Assembly: GCA_964019335.1 (NCBI GenBank)
Contig: OZ025715.1
Location: 1-64,000, forward strand
Source of the DNA: Diplonema japonicum
Taxonomy: Eukaryota; Euglenozoa; Diplonemea; Diplonemida; Diplonemidae
Direction: 5' to 3'
DNA length: 64,000 nucleotides
Made by a program: the position numbers and the translations under genes. This document shows, piece by piece, positions 8,101 through 19,007 of the stretch. Each line of letters opens with the position of its first letter. Positions within the stretch are counted from its first letter, which is position 1. Under the pieces are notes generated by a model, which did no database searches, was not told the DNA's origin, and saw only the letters and a program-made list of their open reading frames with translations.

Positions 8101-9461
8101 TTCTTGGATCCCTTCGCGTTGTGCTTGTCGTTCTTCTTGTGTCCTTTGCCGCCTCCCTTGTAGTCACCTTTTGCAGGGTTTGCACCGTAGTCATCCAAGA
8201 GCCCAGGGTTTACGTTTTGATACTGCTTGTCTTCGGTGTTCTTCTTGGGTCCCTTGCCACCTCCCTTGAAGTCATCTTTTGGGCTTGCATCGTAGTCTTT
8301 ATCAGGGTCCATCTCTTGATGCTGTTTGTCTTCGGTGTTCTTTTTGGGTCCCTTTGCATTGTGCTTGTCGTTGTTCTTGTGTCCTTTGCCTCCCCCCTTG
8401 TAGTCACCTTTTGCAGGGTTTGCACCGTAGTCATCCAAGAGCCCAGGGTTTACGTTTTGATACTGCTTGTCTTCGGTGTTCTTCTTGGGTCCCTTGCCAC
8501 CTCCTTTGTAGTCATCTTTTGTAGGGCTTGCACTGTAGTCATCTAAGTCCATAAGCCCAGGGTCCATCTTTTGCTGCTGCTTGTCGTCGGTGTTCTTTTT
8601 GGGTCCCTTCGCATTGTGCTTGTCGTTCTTCTTCTTGGGTCCCTTGCCGTCCTCACCTTTTGCGGGGCTTGTGTTGTAGTTATCTAGATCCAGGAGCCCA
8701 GGGTCCATCTTTTGATGCTGCTTGTCTTCGGTGTTCTTATGTCCCTTCGCGTTGTGCTTGTCGTTCTTCTTGTGTCCTTTGCCGCCTCCCTTGTAGTCAC
8801 CTCTTGCAGGGTTTGCACCGTAGTCATCCAAGAGCCCAGGGCTTACGTTTTGATACTGCTTGTCTTCGGTGTTCTTCTTGGGTCCCTTGCCACCTCCTTT
8901 GAAGTCATCTTTTGCAGGGCTTGCATCGTAGTCTTTATCAGGGTCCATCTCTTGATGCTGTTTGTCGTCGGTGTTCTTCTTATGTCCCTTCGTGTTGTGC
9001 TTGTCGTTCTTCTTGTGTCCCTTGCTGCACCCCCTGTAGTCGAGCTCTTTCATTTTTTCTTCGACCCTTTGTTGCACAAGTGCCTCTATCCTTTCTTCTT
9101 CTGTCAGTTGTGCAACATGTGGGTCTTGCATATCGGTGTTCTTCTTGGGCCCCTTCGCATCGTGCTTGTCGCTCTTCTTGGGTCCCTTCGCATTGTGTTT
9201 GTCTTTTTTCTTCGGTCCTTTGCCACCCTTCTTGTAGTCATCTAAATCCGCCAGGTTTTCGCTCAAGTTGGTCACTGGCAGCGTTGCCTTTTCAGATTCC
9301 TGCGACCTGGATTCGTGTATGAAAGAACACCCTTCGCCCTTATGACAGCTGCCTTTGGAGAAATACTTGCAAAGTTTGGTCTTTTCCTTGTTAGGCCGTG
9401 CTGTGTTGCTTTCAGTGGAACACTCCAGGTGTTCGGTCTTTCCTTTTCCTTCAAATTGCAT
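5112..9461 (-). CDS. CCCH zinc finger and RING-IBR-RING (RBR) E3 ubiquitin ligase with tandem repeats
   Basis: The 1449-residue protein starts at the ATG at 9461, which follows TTCACACAGGAAAAG, a likely splice acceptor; an upstream ATG at 9557 would add 32 hydrophobic residues. Two C-x7-C-x5-C-x3-H fingers lie at about 27-50 and 602-624. Between them about 500 residues consist of degenerate repeats of roughly 30-40 residues built on KGGGKGHKKNDKHNAKG, NTEDKQHQ and DDYxANPAK. Residues 625-1200 are globular but not recognised. The C-terminus has RING1 (from about 1210, CFVCLCC...CGHIMCFEC), IBR and RING2 (CPRCKAK...GGGCNAVYC...CWLCG). In RBR ligases the Cys in the GGC motif accepts ubiquitin, so catalysis is likely. 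The fingers suggest RNA binding. Only large intact gene on the minus strand. Confidence 0.85.
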   Translation of the reverse strand: MQFEGKGKTEHLECSTESNTARPNKEKTKLCKYFSKGSCHKGEGCSFIHESRSQESEKATLPVTNLSENLADLDDYKKGGKGPKKKDKHNAKGPKKSDKHDAKGPKKNTDMQDPHVAQLTEEERIEALVQQRVEEKMKELDYRGCSKGHKKNDKHNTKGHKKNTDDKQHQEMDPDKDYDASPAKDDFKGGGKGPKKNTEDKQYQNVSPGLLDDYGANPARGDYKGGGKGHKKNDKHNAKGHKNTEDKQHQKMDPGLLDLDNYNTSPAKGEDGKGPKKKNDKHNAKGPKKNTDDKQQQKMDPGLMDLDDYSASPTKDDYKGGGKGPKKNTEDKQYQNVNPGLLDDYGANPAKGDYKGGGKGHKNNDKHNAKGPKKNTEDKQHQEMDPDKDYDASPKDDFKGGGKGPKKNTEDKQYQNVNPGLLDDYGANPAKGDYKGGGKGHKKNDKHNAKGSKKNTEDKQHQNVNPGLLDDYDASPAKGDYKGGGKGHKKNDKHNAKGHGHKKNTEDKQHQEMDLGLDDYKANPAKDDYKGSKKNDKHNAKGHKKNTEDKHQEIDLDDYEANPAKDDCKKDKKPKKNTKAMQQQKMDAECLNDSRARPNKEKTKPCKYFSEGCCHKGEGCSFMHEQAPDRLKVFSKKFRSTPPLTKREFDEVVRIGMHHSGWQSEVSKYGKVFTDAGERSLSISATTENCKHIRAILDREIKFVREYLSNCLMESSICEDHPALRLLIGKGYTCQQILTDPSETLGITFTVSRDLEESDAMYEKENLSVATRKKMLELNAHFVKLTKITDYDVEGFAYFGTPQAAQKVILEGEHDAVWAGGCLLDIKPISIGGAQVVRCVIDLYWQATRPETVAVFTSAAAAQRAAHNYKGKHCLRNSNTNDTELDVVLPSTLVHSSYVEKDLREAGVKGLKCVQQIFKSLPTEHNAKIAVQKLQKCLGCTDPEDKFDISSVGRCDWQHATLTPKNRDATARNVMEAIREARGVFYRDIPELKMHVTATSSFNASVAVYTSQVMMIADYLQNEIDKKAAEHSTRAVLNAHPRNSTVYITGQTEEAVGRTVKGVKEVVQGVAIWAKEGNVSTFSEADANGMRMRSAAVARKMGSVRHEFKVSCAVVGFDRLARIVIKGARQEEAAVAIRKTLEDKSHLVTFTRHIPYETCTQLKKRFSNLKLSEKGKQVELESTAEEIIVIKDALKSMMQSSKQKQEGEAVCFVCLCCSSEGDKFELNCGHIMCFECAGSFIQEEVPYRCMHVDHGKKEECGQMLLFDEVKNIANTFDVDTSTLIKKARRYFLKTHHTTHRDCFLTVDCPGILEIDLGKANGRFVPCSCCEKKLCPKCQDQEHRDERDSCEQFEKRHNEIKKENAEADKYMQTLKSCPRCKAKTLMDGGGCNAVYCPCGCNWCWLCGKECISTHFERGSCKGKLYNSYGLWGTIAKTVTNFFSLFSLKKR
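7730..9250 (-). repeat. Coding tandem repeats of the RBR gene
   Basis: Direct repeats at DNA level, for example CACCTTTTGCAGGGTTTGC and TGCTTGTCTTCGGTGTTCTT, recur about every 100-240 bp. They create a long antisense open frame (7806-8546) that is an artefact of the repeat. Confidence 0.8.
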
Positions 9462-9768
9462 CTTTTCCTGTGTGAACGGAGAGAAAAGAACGTAGGAAAG
9501 GAATTTAAAAAAGGGGGGATACAAGCCTATTGAGAAAAGAGTGAAATGAGATTTCATCGAAGTTTAAGTGAGGGGGGGACAAAAAACTAGGTAACCCTCA
9601 GGAGCTTCCATAAGGATGTGCTTCAGTGTCAGGGTGTTGAAGCAGTTGGGTATGACCCCTTGGCCGAAAAATGGGACAAGAGGGGACAACATGGGACAAG
9701 AGGGGACACACCTGAAAACCCCCCTCTGGCCCAGAAATGATGTCAAAATGTGTCAAAACATGTTTTTA

Positions 9769-10575
9769 TTACTTTCCACCAAACTCCGGTTTTTCGCTGT
9801 TGCTCTTTTCTTCAGCCACGGGTGGTGTGAGAGGTGTGAGAACACCACTGCAAGTTGAATGTGGCTGTGAACAATGCAGCTCTTCCTGGAGATTCTTTAT
9901 TTTCTCCTCAAGATGCAACTTTGCCTGTGTGTCACACAGTAGATTTGGGCTGACACGGTTTGTTTCTTCGAGTGCAAACACCTTGTAACTCCCATCACAC
10001 ACTGGAGGGAAGAAGTGCATGTCACCAGGATCCTGTGCATACTCAACTGCTGCACCTGCCCCAGCAAGGTTACCAATAACAGTCCCATCCCATGCATTCA
10101 GGACATCATTGTCGTTGATTCAATGCCTGTTGTCCAGCTTTTTCCAGAACTGGACTTTAAAGGTGGACCCCACACCTTTGTCAGCAATAAACGCTAGCAT
10201 CTCTGCATATGCAAAGCCATTCTTCTTGCTAGTCCACATAAACATAGCAGCCTTTCAGGGTGTTTGGCTGTGCAGTTCACCAACTTTCTGGCTAAGCTGG
10301 GGTGAAGGGCTTCTTGATACTGATCCACTCCTTTTCCACTTTCGAATAGCCTGAGAATTCTTTGGTTTTGGTTTTGGATCCAGTTTGTCCTTTTTAACTG
10401 GGGGTTTTTTCTTCTCATGGAGGCAGGCTAGTTCCTTTCTAAAACCAGCACTCTCCTGCTCATAATGTTCATCTGCATGTGATGTGTCACCATGTGCAGA
10501 ACTGCCCTTGTCTCCATCTGGTGCAGCAAGGGCAGTTGAAAACATGCACAAACATATTACTACAAGCATAATCAT
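9769..10575 (-). pseudogene. Decayed gene of unknown function with two in-frame TGA codons
   Basis: One minus-strand frame of 269 codons is open except for two TGA codons at 10257-10255 and 10122-10120. It begins with a signal-peptide-like stretch (MIMLVVICLCMFSTALAA), has a Lys/Pro-rich part, then MFMWTSKKNGFAYAEML, NAWDGTVIGNLAGAGAAVEY and a short coiled coil (LHLEEKIKNLQEEL). No family recognised. Each TGA could come from CGA by a CpG transition, which fits the CpG loss of the neighbouring repeats. The coding region lies at the left edge of the transposon nest. Confidence 0.5.
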
Positions 10576-10689
10576 CTTGTTTATGGTTTTTATCCTGTGG
10601 GCCTATCCTGTTGCTTAATGGTTAAAGTAAGAAAAGAGTTTAAAAAGAAACTAAGAAAACTCAGAAACCATAGCTAAGACCCCTATTTC

Positions 10690-11013
10690 AGTGATGGGTG
10701 AATCCTAATTAGGACTAGACCAGACTGGACTGGACCAGACCAGATCTGGTGTGAATTTCGACCCAATTATGCCAGACTGACCAGACTGACTGGACTGACC
10801 AGACTGGACCAGACCAGAGTGGACTGGACCAGACCAGACCAGACTGGACCAGACTGGACTGGACTGAACCGGCAGACAAGATACAACCACAACACCACAT
10901 CCCCCCCTTTTTTTTTTGCTGCAGAGTTCAAACGTATAAACAGATGTCTACAAGAAAAGATGTTACACAGGTACTGAGAGATGACAACAACAACAACAAT
11001 GAGAAACAAAGGG

Positions 11014-11049
<36 letters not shown>

Positions 11050-12104
11050 CTTCTTTTTCAGGTGGTGGGGATTACATGAAAATATAAGAAAAACATCAGA
11101 TGTGTTTGCTGTTGACCTCCTCATCAGTCATCACCAAGTAAACCACATGAGTGCAGAATCTTGGTTACCCAGGGCAGTGTTGTTACAGGAAAAAACCCAG
11201 GGGCATGGGGGGTGGGGGGGTGGGGGGGGCAAAAAAAATTTTTTTTCTAGGGACCCTCACTCATTTAGCACCCTCAAAACAGACTTTTTTGGAAATTTTT
11301 GGCCAAAAAAAAATTTTTTTTTCCCAGGGGACCCCTAACTTGGGGTCACTTTGGCAATTTTTGACCCCAAATTTTTTTTTTTCTGGAAATAGCCAGAAAT
11401 CATGAAATTTATATTAAATACACCTTAAAAACCCATTTCTGCAACCAAAAAGTTCAGAAAGGTGTTTAGGTGGAATACACATCTCTAAACAGTGTTGGTC
11501 AGTCCCGTCCCATCCCCTAAAACGGAATATGGGCCTGGACGGGACTCACAGGACTCATGGGACTCTCCCCAACACTGTCATTATTTTTGATAGTTTTGCA
11601 ACTTTTTTTTTTTTTTTTTTTTTTTTTCCCCTTTGGAAAAAAAAAAAAAAAATGGGGGAAAAAAAAGAGAAAAAAATCCTTGATTTTTTTTGACATACAT
11701 GATGTGTTTACCTTTTCTTTTTTTTTCCTTCTTTTTTCTTGTCTTCTCACATTTTTTCGCACACCTAAACCAAGCTGTTGTTTCTGCTTTCCGCATCAAA
11801 TGTTGTAGCTTCTTCTGCATTCTGTGGTCCTTAATCACCATGGCCGAGTTGTAGCTTTTTGTGTTCTGCATCATTTCCTTAATCACAATGGCTGGACGGC
11901 TGGGTTGTAGCTTCTTCTGTGTTCTGTGTCATGTCCTTAATGTGTGGTGTTCAGCTCAACCCCAGCCAGGGCACCCCAGGTAACTAAGATTCTGTGCTTG
12001 TGTGGTTTGCTCAGTGATGACAGATGAGGAGGTCAACAGCAAACAACACATCTGATGTTTTTCTTATATTTTCATGTTATCCCCACCACCTGAAAAAGAA
12101 GATA

Positions 12105-12139
<35 letters not shown>
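10690..12139. mobile_element. hAT-like element, truncated copy
   Basis: Starts with AGTGATGGGTGAATCC and is nearly collinear with 15249-15723 for about 480 bp, including an internal poly(A). A reverse-oriented piece of the same arm is at about 12002-12139. The right terminus is missing, so the copy has been rearranged or interrupted. Confidence 0.65.
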
Positions 12140-12140
<1 letters not shown>

Positions 12141-12505
12141 TATATTGTGCACCAGGAGGTGCACATTGTGACACCTGCTTTTTCCTGTGCAGCATAGTGA
12201 TACATGTTATAAAACATGTGCTGTGTTGTGCACCCTGTGTTGCATGCATCATGTGGAACATCAGGTATGCAAAATATGGTGTAAAATATGTCACAACACA
12301 CCACATGGTGTGGTGAAAATTTGGTGTTGGGGTGGTTTGTGGGCCAGACCCCTCAGACCCCACCAGTCTGGCAAACACTGCCCATCCCTTTTTTTATTTC
12401 TTTTTTTTTTTCTTTTTTTTTTTTTTTGCATTGTATTTTTCTTGCAAAGGCCTCTTTTTAATATATTTTTCAAAGCAGGTCTCCAAACCCCCTGACATTT
12501 TTTTT

Positions 12506-12544
<39 letters not shown>

Positions 12545-13115
12545 GTCACAACAAGGTAGTACCCAAACCTAGGACCTCTTTTTTTTGAACCTTTGAAACC
12601 AAAAGTACCAAAAAAATGCAAGCCCCAGCCTAAATTTGGGCCTTTGTAACACAAAAAACACAAAGAAATTTTTTGGTCCCAAGAGTCCCCTGAGTCCCCT
12701 GAGTCCCTTGAGTCCCTCCTGTCCTGTCCCTTGGAGTCCCCTGAGTCCCTCAAGGGTCTGGACCAACACTGTTTAGACCCTAAGGAAAAATTCCTAAAGT
12801 GATTTTTAAAAGATTCTTCAGTCTAAGTGGGGTCAAAACTTTCCATTGGCTGTTCAGAATTCCATTTTTGGGACAAAATTGGGTGTTCAAAAAAAAATTA
12901 TTTTTTTGCCCTCCTGGTGCTGTCATGAGGATGAGTTGCCCCCCTGAGATTTTCGGATTTTTACTTACTTTTTACTTCAGAATATAGTTTAGAGATGTGT
13001 ATTCCACCTAAACACCTTTCTGAACTTTTTGGTTTGCAGAAATGGGTTTTGAGGGTCCCTAGAAAAAAAAATTTTTTTTTGCCCCCCCACCCCCCTGCCC
13101 CCCTGGGTTTTTTCC
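11200..13115. repeat. Inverted arms inside the transposon nest
   Basis: The block 11200-11490 recurs in reverse orientation at about 12985-13115. Shared parts include a GGGACCCTC-type segment and the AAAGTTCAGAAAGGTGTTT block. Between them, 11491-11578 is bounded by CAGTGTTGG and CCAACACTG, and another CCAACACTG end lies at about 12764-12772. This suggests nested elements with CAGTGNTGG termini. Confidence 0.55.
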
Positions 13116-14193
13116 CATAACAACACTGCCTGTAGCACCCTGAGTGGAAGAACAAATTGCAGATGCTCAGGGTGAGTAAACTACTTAGGGCACCAGCTGG
13201 GGTTGAGCTGCACACCGCATGCATTAAGGACACGATGTGGAATGCAGAAGCAGCTGAGGTGCACCCCCTGTCACTGGTCTCCTTTACCTCTTTCATGTTA
13301 TTTGGTGGTGGGGATCACAGAAATATGGAAATATAAGAAGTACATCAGATGTGTTCTGTTGACCTCCATGTTGGTCATCACTGGTAGTGCCTGAGTGGAG
13401 GAACGTATTGCAGATGCTCTGGTGTTGAGCTGCACACTGCACACATTAAGGACACGACATGGAATATTGTGCTGTCAGTGTTGTGGTGATATAGTCACCA
13501 CTTTCAACCTTGATGATGCAAAGAGGAAAAAAAAAGGGGGGGGGAAAAACTAGTTTGACACTCCATTTGTTTGTGCACACAAGCGGAATAGGAACCTAAT
13601 AAAATAGCTCATTATGCTGCCATCAACTAGTTTTAGTCTTGACAATAATATTGTTAAAACAAAAAAAAAAGTAAGGAATTCCCTGTTCCACCAAGTTCCG
13701 GTTCTGCTATTCTGCCAAGTTCAGTTTGGTGGAAGGGAATGGAACGACCCAATCCTGCACAAGCAGAATCTTGGTTACCCTGGAGGACGCCCCAGCTGGG
13801 GTTGAGCTGAACACCACACATTAAGGACATGACACAGAACACAGAAGAAGCTACAACTCAGCTGCCCTGTAATCAAGTAGTCTTGTGCAGGTCCTTTAAC
13901 TCATATATCTCTCACCGTGGCTGGGTTGTAGCTTCTTCTGCATTCCACGTCAATCCCAGGTGTGTCAAAAATTGCAGAAAATTTTCGAGTCCAGTCAGTC
14001 TGGTCAGTCTGGTAAATTGGGTACACCAGACTGGACCAGATTCTCAGGGGACTGGAGGGACTCAAGGGACTCTTGGGACCAAAAAATTTCTTTGTGTTTT
14101 TTGTGTTACAAAGGCCCAAATTTAGGCTGGGGCTTGCATTTTTTTGGTACTTTTGGTTTCAAAGGTTCAAAAAAAGAGGTCCTAGGTTTGGGT
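12562..14193. repeat. Inverted repeat pair in the transposon nest
   Basis: The sequence at 12562-12720 (AACCTAGGACCTCTTTTTTT onward) recurs in reverse at about 14045-14193. Both end in GAGTCCC/GGGACTC repeats next to CAGTGTTGG-type or CAGTGATGG-type ends. No coding sequence. Confidence 0.6.
13547..13670 (-). repeat. Dispersed repeat, CpG-depleted copy
   Basis: In reverse orientation this matches 49153-49335, sharing AACAATATTATTGT, AACTAGTTGATGGCAGC and CACAAACAAATGGAG. Each CpG of the other copy compared here is TG or CA in this one. Confidence 0.8.
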
Positions 14194-14210
14194 GGGATGT
14201 GAGGCAAGGC

Positions 14211-14350
14211 CAGTGATGGGTGAATCCAGTCTGGTCCAGTGTACCCATTTTACCAGACTGACCAGACTGACCAGATTGGCCAGACTGACTGGATCGGCCA
14301 GACTGACCAGACTCAAAAATTTTCTGCAATTTTTGACACACCTGCAAACA
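14211..14350. repeat. hAT-type terminal segment with CCAGACTGACC repeats
   Basis: Begins CAGTGATGGGTGAATCC and continues with degenerate CCAGACTGACC units. A reverse, CpG-rich version is at about 18105-18207. It shares the terminal 17 bp with the large hAT-like element but differs beyond, so it marks a second subfamily. Confidence 0.65.
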
Positions 14351-15240
14351 CTTTTTTTTCAAATATTTTTGGACAATGATTTTTTTTTTTTTTTTTTTTT
14401 TTTTTCTTCTTCTTCATACCACACTGTGTGTGGTGTACAGCTCAACCCTAGCCAGAGTGTCCCAGGTAACCAAGATTCAACACTTGTGCAGTTTGCTGCC
14501 TGTTTGTCACCCTGAGCATCTGCATTATGCTCTTCCACTTGGGAGCTACCAAGAAAACCAACAGAATGTACCTAATCTTGCTCCAGTGAAGAAGCAAGTA
14601 GGCCCAGGCAGACCCAAAAACGGGTTTGTGATGAGTGACAACAGCTTTTCGACTTTTTTTTTTTTTTTTAAACCTCTTTTTTTTTCCTTTTTTTTTTCCT
14701 TAAACATGGGTAATATTTGGGTATTGTTAAATAAGGTTGCTGCTCACACTTTCTTTTCTCTTTCTTTTTTCTTTGTTCCTTTCTTTTTATTTTTTCTCTT
14801 CATGGCACTCTTCTTATTTCACACTTGTTCTCTTTTTTCCTCTTCTTCTTTTTCTGGGGGTAAACGAGTTGGGTTGTTTGGGTAAATGGGATTAGATAAG
14901 GCTGCTGCTCACAAACTTTTTTTTCTTCCTCTTTCTTCTCTTCATGGTGCTCTTCTTATCCATATTTATATTCCTACACTTGTTCTCTATTTTTCTTTTC
15001 CCTTTTCTTTTTCTTTTCTCCTTTGTCTCATTTGACTGTTATGCACCAGTCTGGAAACAACCACCCAGCAAGCACCCATTCTGAAATGGGGACTGAGGGG
15101 CCCAGGGAAGATGCCAGGCGCGGTGTTTTTTGTCCCTCCTGGGTGATGTATTTTCTTTTACACAAGTGTCATTCTATGGTTGCATGCTCAAGGATGTTTT
15201 AATTTTAGAAAATAAAAAAGTCGATGGTGACCTTTTTTTT
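14351..15240. other. Spacer between elements
   Basis: T-rich, with a short plus-strand open stretch containing VGPGRPKNG (AT-hook-like) near 14600. No supported gene. Confidence 0.4.
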
Positions 15241-15248
15241 GCCCAAAC

Positions 15249-18200
15249 AGTGATGGGTGAATCCTAATTAGGACTAGACCAGACTGGACCGGACCAGACC
15301 GGATCTGGTGTGAATTTCGACCCAATTATGCCAGACTGACCAGACTGACCAGACCAGACCAGACTGGACCAGACCGGACTGGACCAGACCAGACCAGACC
15401 AGACCAGACTGGAATGGACTGAACCGGACCGTACAAGATACAACCACAACACCACATCCCCCCCTTTTTTTTGCTGCAGAGTTCAAACATATAAACAGAT
15501 GTCTACAAGAAAAGATGTTACACAGGTACTGAGAGACAACAACAACAACAAAAACAACGAGAAACGAAAAAAAAAAAAAAAAACTTTTATCTTCTTTTTC
15601 AGGTGGTGGGGATTACATGAAAATATAAGAAAAACATCAGATGTGTTGTTTGCTGTTGACCTCCTCATTGGTCATCACCAAGCAAACCACACGAGTGCAG
15701 AATCTTGGTTACCCAGGGCACCCTGGCTAGGGTTGAGCTGAACCCTGCACACATTAAGGACACATTAAGGACACAACATGGAGCACAGAAGAAGCTACAA
15801 CTCGGCCGCAGTGATTAAGGACACGATGCAGAACACAGAAGAAGCTACAATCCGGCTGCTGTGCACCCCCTGTAATCAAGTAGACAGTTCTTGTGCAGGG
15901 CACTGCCAACACCGGCCTCCTTTAACTCTTGTATATTATTCCAAAGGTGGTGGGGATAGCATGAAAAAACATCAGATGTGTTGTTCACTGTTGACCTCCT
16001 CATCGGTCATCACCGGTAGCTCCCGAGTGGAAGAACATAATGCAGATGCTTAGGGTGACAAACAGGCAGCAAACTACACCCAAAAACCCCCATCCTTTAA
16101 TGGTTAAGGGTGTTTTTGGCCACTTTTTTTGGGAGGAAAAACAATTTTTTGGACATTCATTTTTTGGATATTTTTTTTTTTTTTCCAGCACCCCATGCAC
16201 CCAATAAAGTACAGCAAAAAAAAGGGGGGTAAATACAAAAAATGAGAAGGGTAAGTCATAAAGGCAAAAAAACCAACAGATAGACCATTACTAGGCCTGA
16301 TATAGGTACCCTTATGGAAAAAAAATCAATTTTTCTGAGGTAAAAAACCACTTTTCAGGTGTTTTTGACCACTTGTTCATGTGAAAAATAACTTTTTTTG
16401 GGCACCTTTTTTTTTGACCCCCAAACTTCTCACTTTCACCCCACTTCACAAAAGGCCTCTATTAAGGCCTAGGATAGGTACTTTTGAGAAAAAAACTTTT
16501 TTTTTTTTGGAAAAAAAATCAATTTTTGGGTGTCTTTGACAACTTTTTTTGGGTGGAAAAAAATTTTTTTTGGACACTATAAAAAAAATTTTTTTTTTGC
16601 CCCCCTGCCCCCCTGGATTTGCCCCCCTGTGCCCCCCCGAAAATCTCGGGGGGGCAACCCATTCTCGTAACAACACTGGACACGGAATGCAGAAGAAGCT
16701 ACAACTCGGTTGCGGTGCACCCCCTGTAATCAAGTAGACAGTTCTTGTGCAGGGCACCACCAACACCAGCCTCTTTTAACTCATATATATATCATTCAGG
16801 TGGTGGAGATTACATGGAAATATAAGAAGTACATCAGATGTGTTGTTCACTGTTGACCTCCATGTCAGTCATCACCAGTAGTGCCCAAGTGGGAGAACAT
16901 AATGCAGATGCTCAGGGTGATGAATTGGCAGCAAACTGCATGAGCACAGAATGTTGGTTACCCTGGGTTGTGTTGCTCTGGCTGGGGTTAAGCTGCACAC
17001 TGCACACATTAAGGACACAACGCAGAACACAGAAGAAGCTACAACTCGGCTGCAGTGCCCCCCTGTATCAAGTTAACAGTTCTTGTGCGGGTGCCACCAA
17101 CACGACGAACAGGCATTTTCCTCCATCCACTTGGCCGGTCATCACCTGTAGCACCCTGAGTGGAAGAACAAATTGCAGATGCTCAGGGTGAGTAAACTAC
17201 TTAGGGCACCAGCTGGGGTTGAGCTGCACACCGCATGCATTAAGGACACGACGCGGAACGCAGAAGCGGCCGAGGTGCACCCCCTGTCACTGGTCTCCTT
17301 TACCTCTTTCATGTTATTTGGTGGTGGGGATTACAGAAATATGGAAATATAAGAAGTACATCAGATGTGTTGTTCACTGTTGACCTCCACATCGGTCATC
17401 ACTGGTAGCGCCCGAGTGGAGGAACGTATTGCAGATGCTCTGGTGTTGAGCTGCACACTGCACACATTAAGGACACGACATGGAATATTGTGCTGTCAGT
17501 GTTGTGGTGATATAGTCACCACTTTCAACCTTGATGATGCAAAGAGGAAAAACAAAAAAAAAAAAAAAAAGAAAAAAAAAAAAAAAAGGTAAGGAATTCC
17601 CTGTTCTGCCAAGTTCCGGTTCCGCTGGTTCCGCCGTTCCACCAAGCTCCGACTTTTCAGTTTGGCGGAAGGGAACGGAATGACCCACCCCTGCATGAGC
17701 AGAATCTGGTTACCCGGGACGCCCCGGCTGGGGTTGAGCTGAACACCGCACACATTAAGGACACGACACGGAACGCAGAAGAAGCTACAACTCGGCTGTG
17801 GTGTACCCCCTGTAATCAAGTAGTCTTGTGCAGGTCCTTTAACTCATATATCTCTCACCACGGCCGGGTTGTAGCTTCTTCTGCGTTCCACGTCGATCAC
17901 CACAGCCGGGTTACATCCAAATACAACATTTCTGGACATATGTACATACCTGCAGCTGCAGTGCACTGGAGTAGATAGGTGCAAATGGCTTGATGGAGCT
18001 GTGCATGTCTGTGGTACAAAGAAGAAGAAGAAGAAGAAAAAAAAAAAAAAAAAAAGGAAAAAAATCATTGTCCAAAAATATTTGAAAAAAAAGTGTTTGC
18101 AGGCGTGTCAAAAATTGCAGAAAATTTTCGAGTCCGGTCAGTCCGGCCGATCCGGTCAGTCCGGTAAATTGGGTACACCGGACCGGACCGGATTCACCCA

Positions 18201-18503
18201 TCACTGCTTGATTACAGGGGGTGCACCACAGCCGGGTTGTAGCTTCTTCTGCGTTCTGCATCGTGTCCTTAATCACCGTGGCTGAGTTTTTTTTTTTTTT
18301 TAAATAGAGTTGTAGCTTCTTCTATGTTCCATGTCGTGTCCTTAATGTGTGGTGTTCAGCTCAACCCTAGCTGGGGTGCCCTGGGTAACCAAGATTCTGC
18401 ACTCATGTGGTTTGCTTGGTGATGACTGATGAGGAGGTCAACAGCAAACACATCTGATGTTTTTCTTATATTTTCATGTAATCCCCACCACCTGAAAAAG
18501 AAG

Positions 18504-18545
<42 letters not shown>

Positions 18546-18827
18546 CCCCCTTCGTTTCTTGTTGTTGTTGTTGTTGTCATCTCTCAGTACCTGTGTAACA
18601 TCTTTTCTTGTAGACATCTGTTTATACGTTTGAACTCTGCAGCAAAAAAAAAGGGTGGGGATGTGGTGTTGTGGTTGTATATTGTCTGCCAGTCCAGTCC
18701 AGTCCAGTCTGGTCTGGTCCCGTCTGGTCAGTCTGGTCAGTCCGGCATAATTGGGTCGAAATTCACACTGGATCCAGTCTGGTCCGGTCCAGTCCAGTCT
18801 AGTCCTAATTAGGATTCACCCATCACT
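15249..18827. mobile_element. hAT-like DNA transposon, non-autonomous, 3.58 kb
   Basis: Termini AGTGATGGGTGAATCCTAAT and the reverse complement at 18808-18827 form inverted arms of about 470 bp (15249-15723 versus 18350-18827), including inverted CCAGACTGG-type subterminal repeats. The ends are flanked by a perfect 8-bp direct repeat GCCCAAAC at 15241-15248 and 18828-18835, as expected for hAT insertion. The interior has several direct and inverted copies of a block with ATTAAGGACACGAC and GAAGAAGCTACAACTCGGC, a G/C palindrome at 16631-16655 and homopolymers. No transposase frame is visible, so it depended on an autonomous relative. Confidence 0.85.
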
Positions 18828-19007
18828 GCCCAAACCCCCGTTTCCCAATGTTTTCCAGCCCCAGAAGTGCCCAGAATCATGTTCTAATTTTGGGGCCCCC
18901 ATTTGGTACTTTCCCTATGTAATCCTAGGGGCCCCTATTTTATGTTGTGAAGAGCCTGAAAAAGGGCAAAAAACGACCCCCTTATGACCCCCCCCCCCCC
19001 CCCCCCC

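Noticed and set aside
7806-8546. 246-codon plus-strand open frame
   Set aside because: Antisense of the RBR tandem repeat; its hydrophobic repeats mirror the Lys/Asp-rich real protein.
2154-10257. TGA reassigned to an amino acid
   Set aside because: TGA ends several intact genes (UBAC2-like, TBCE-like, ODAD1-like), so in-frame TGA in the two decayed genes is better explained by mutation.
14376-14885. Gene in the transposon nest containing GRPKNG
   Set aside because: The open frame is mostly poly-Phe from T runs and lacks other support.
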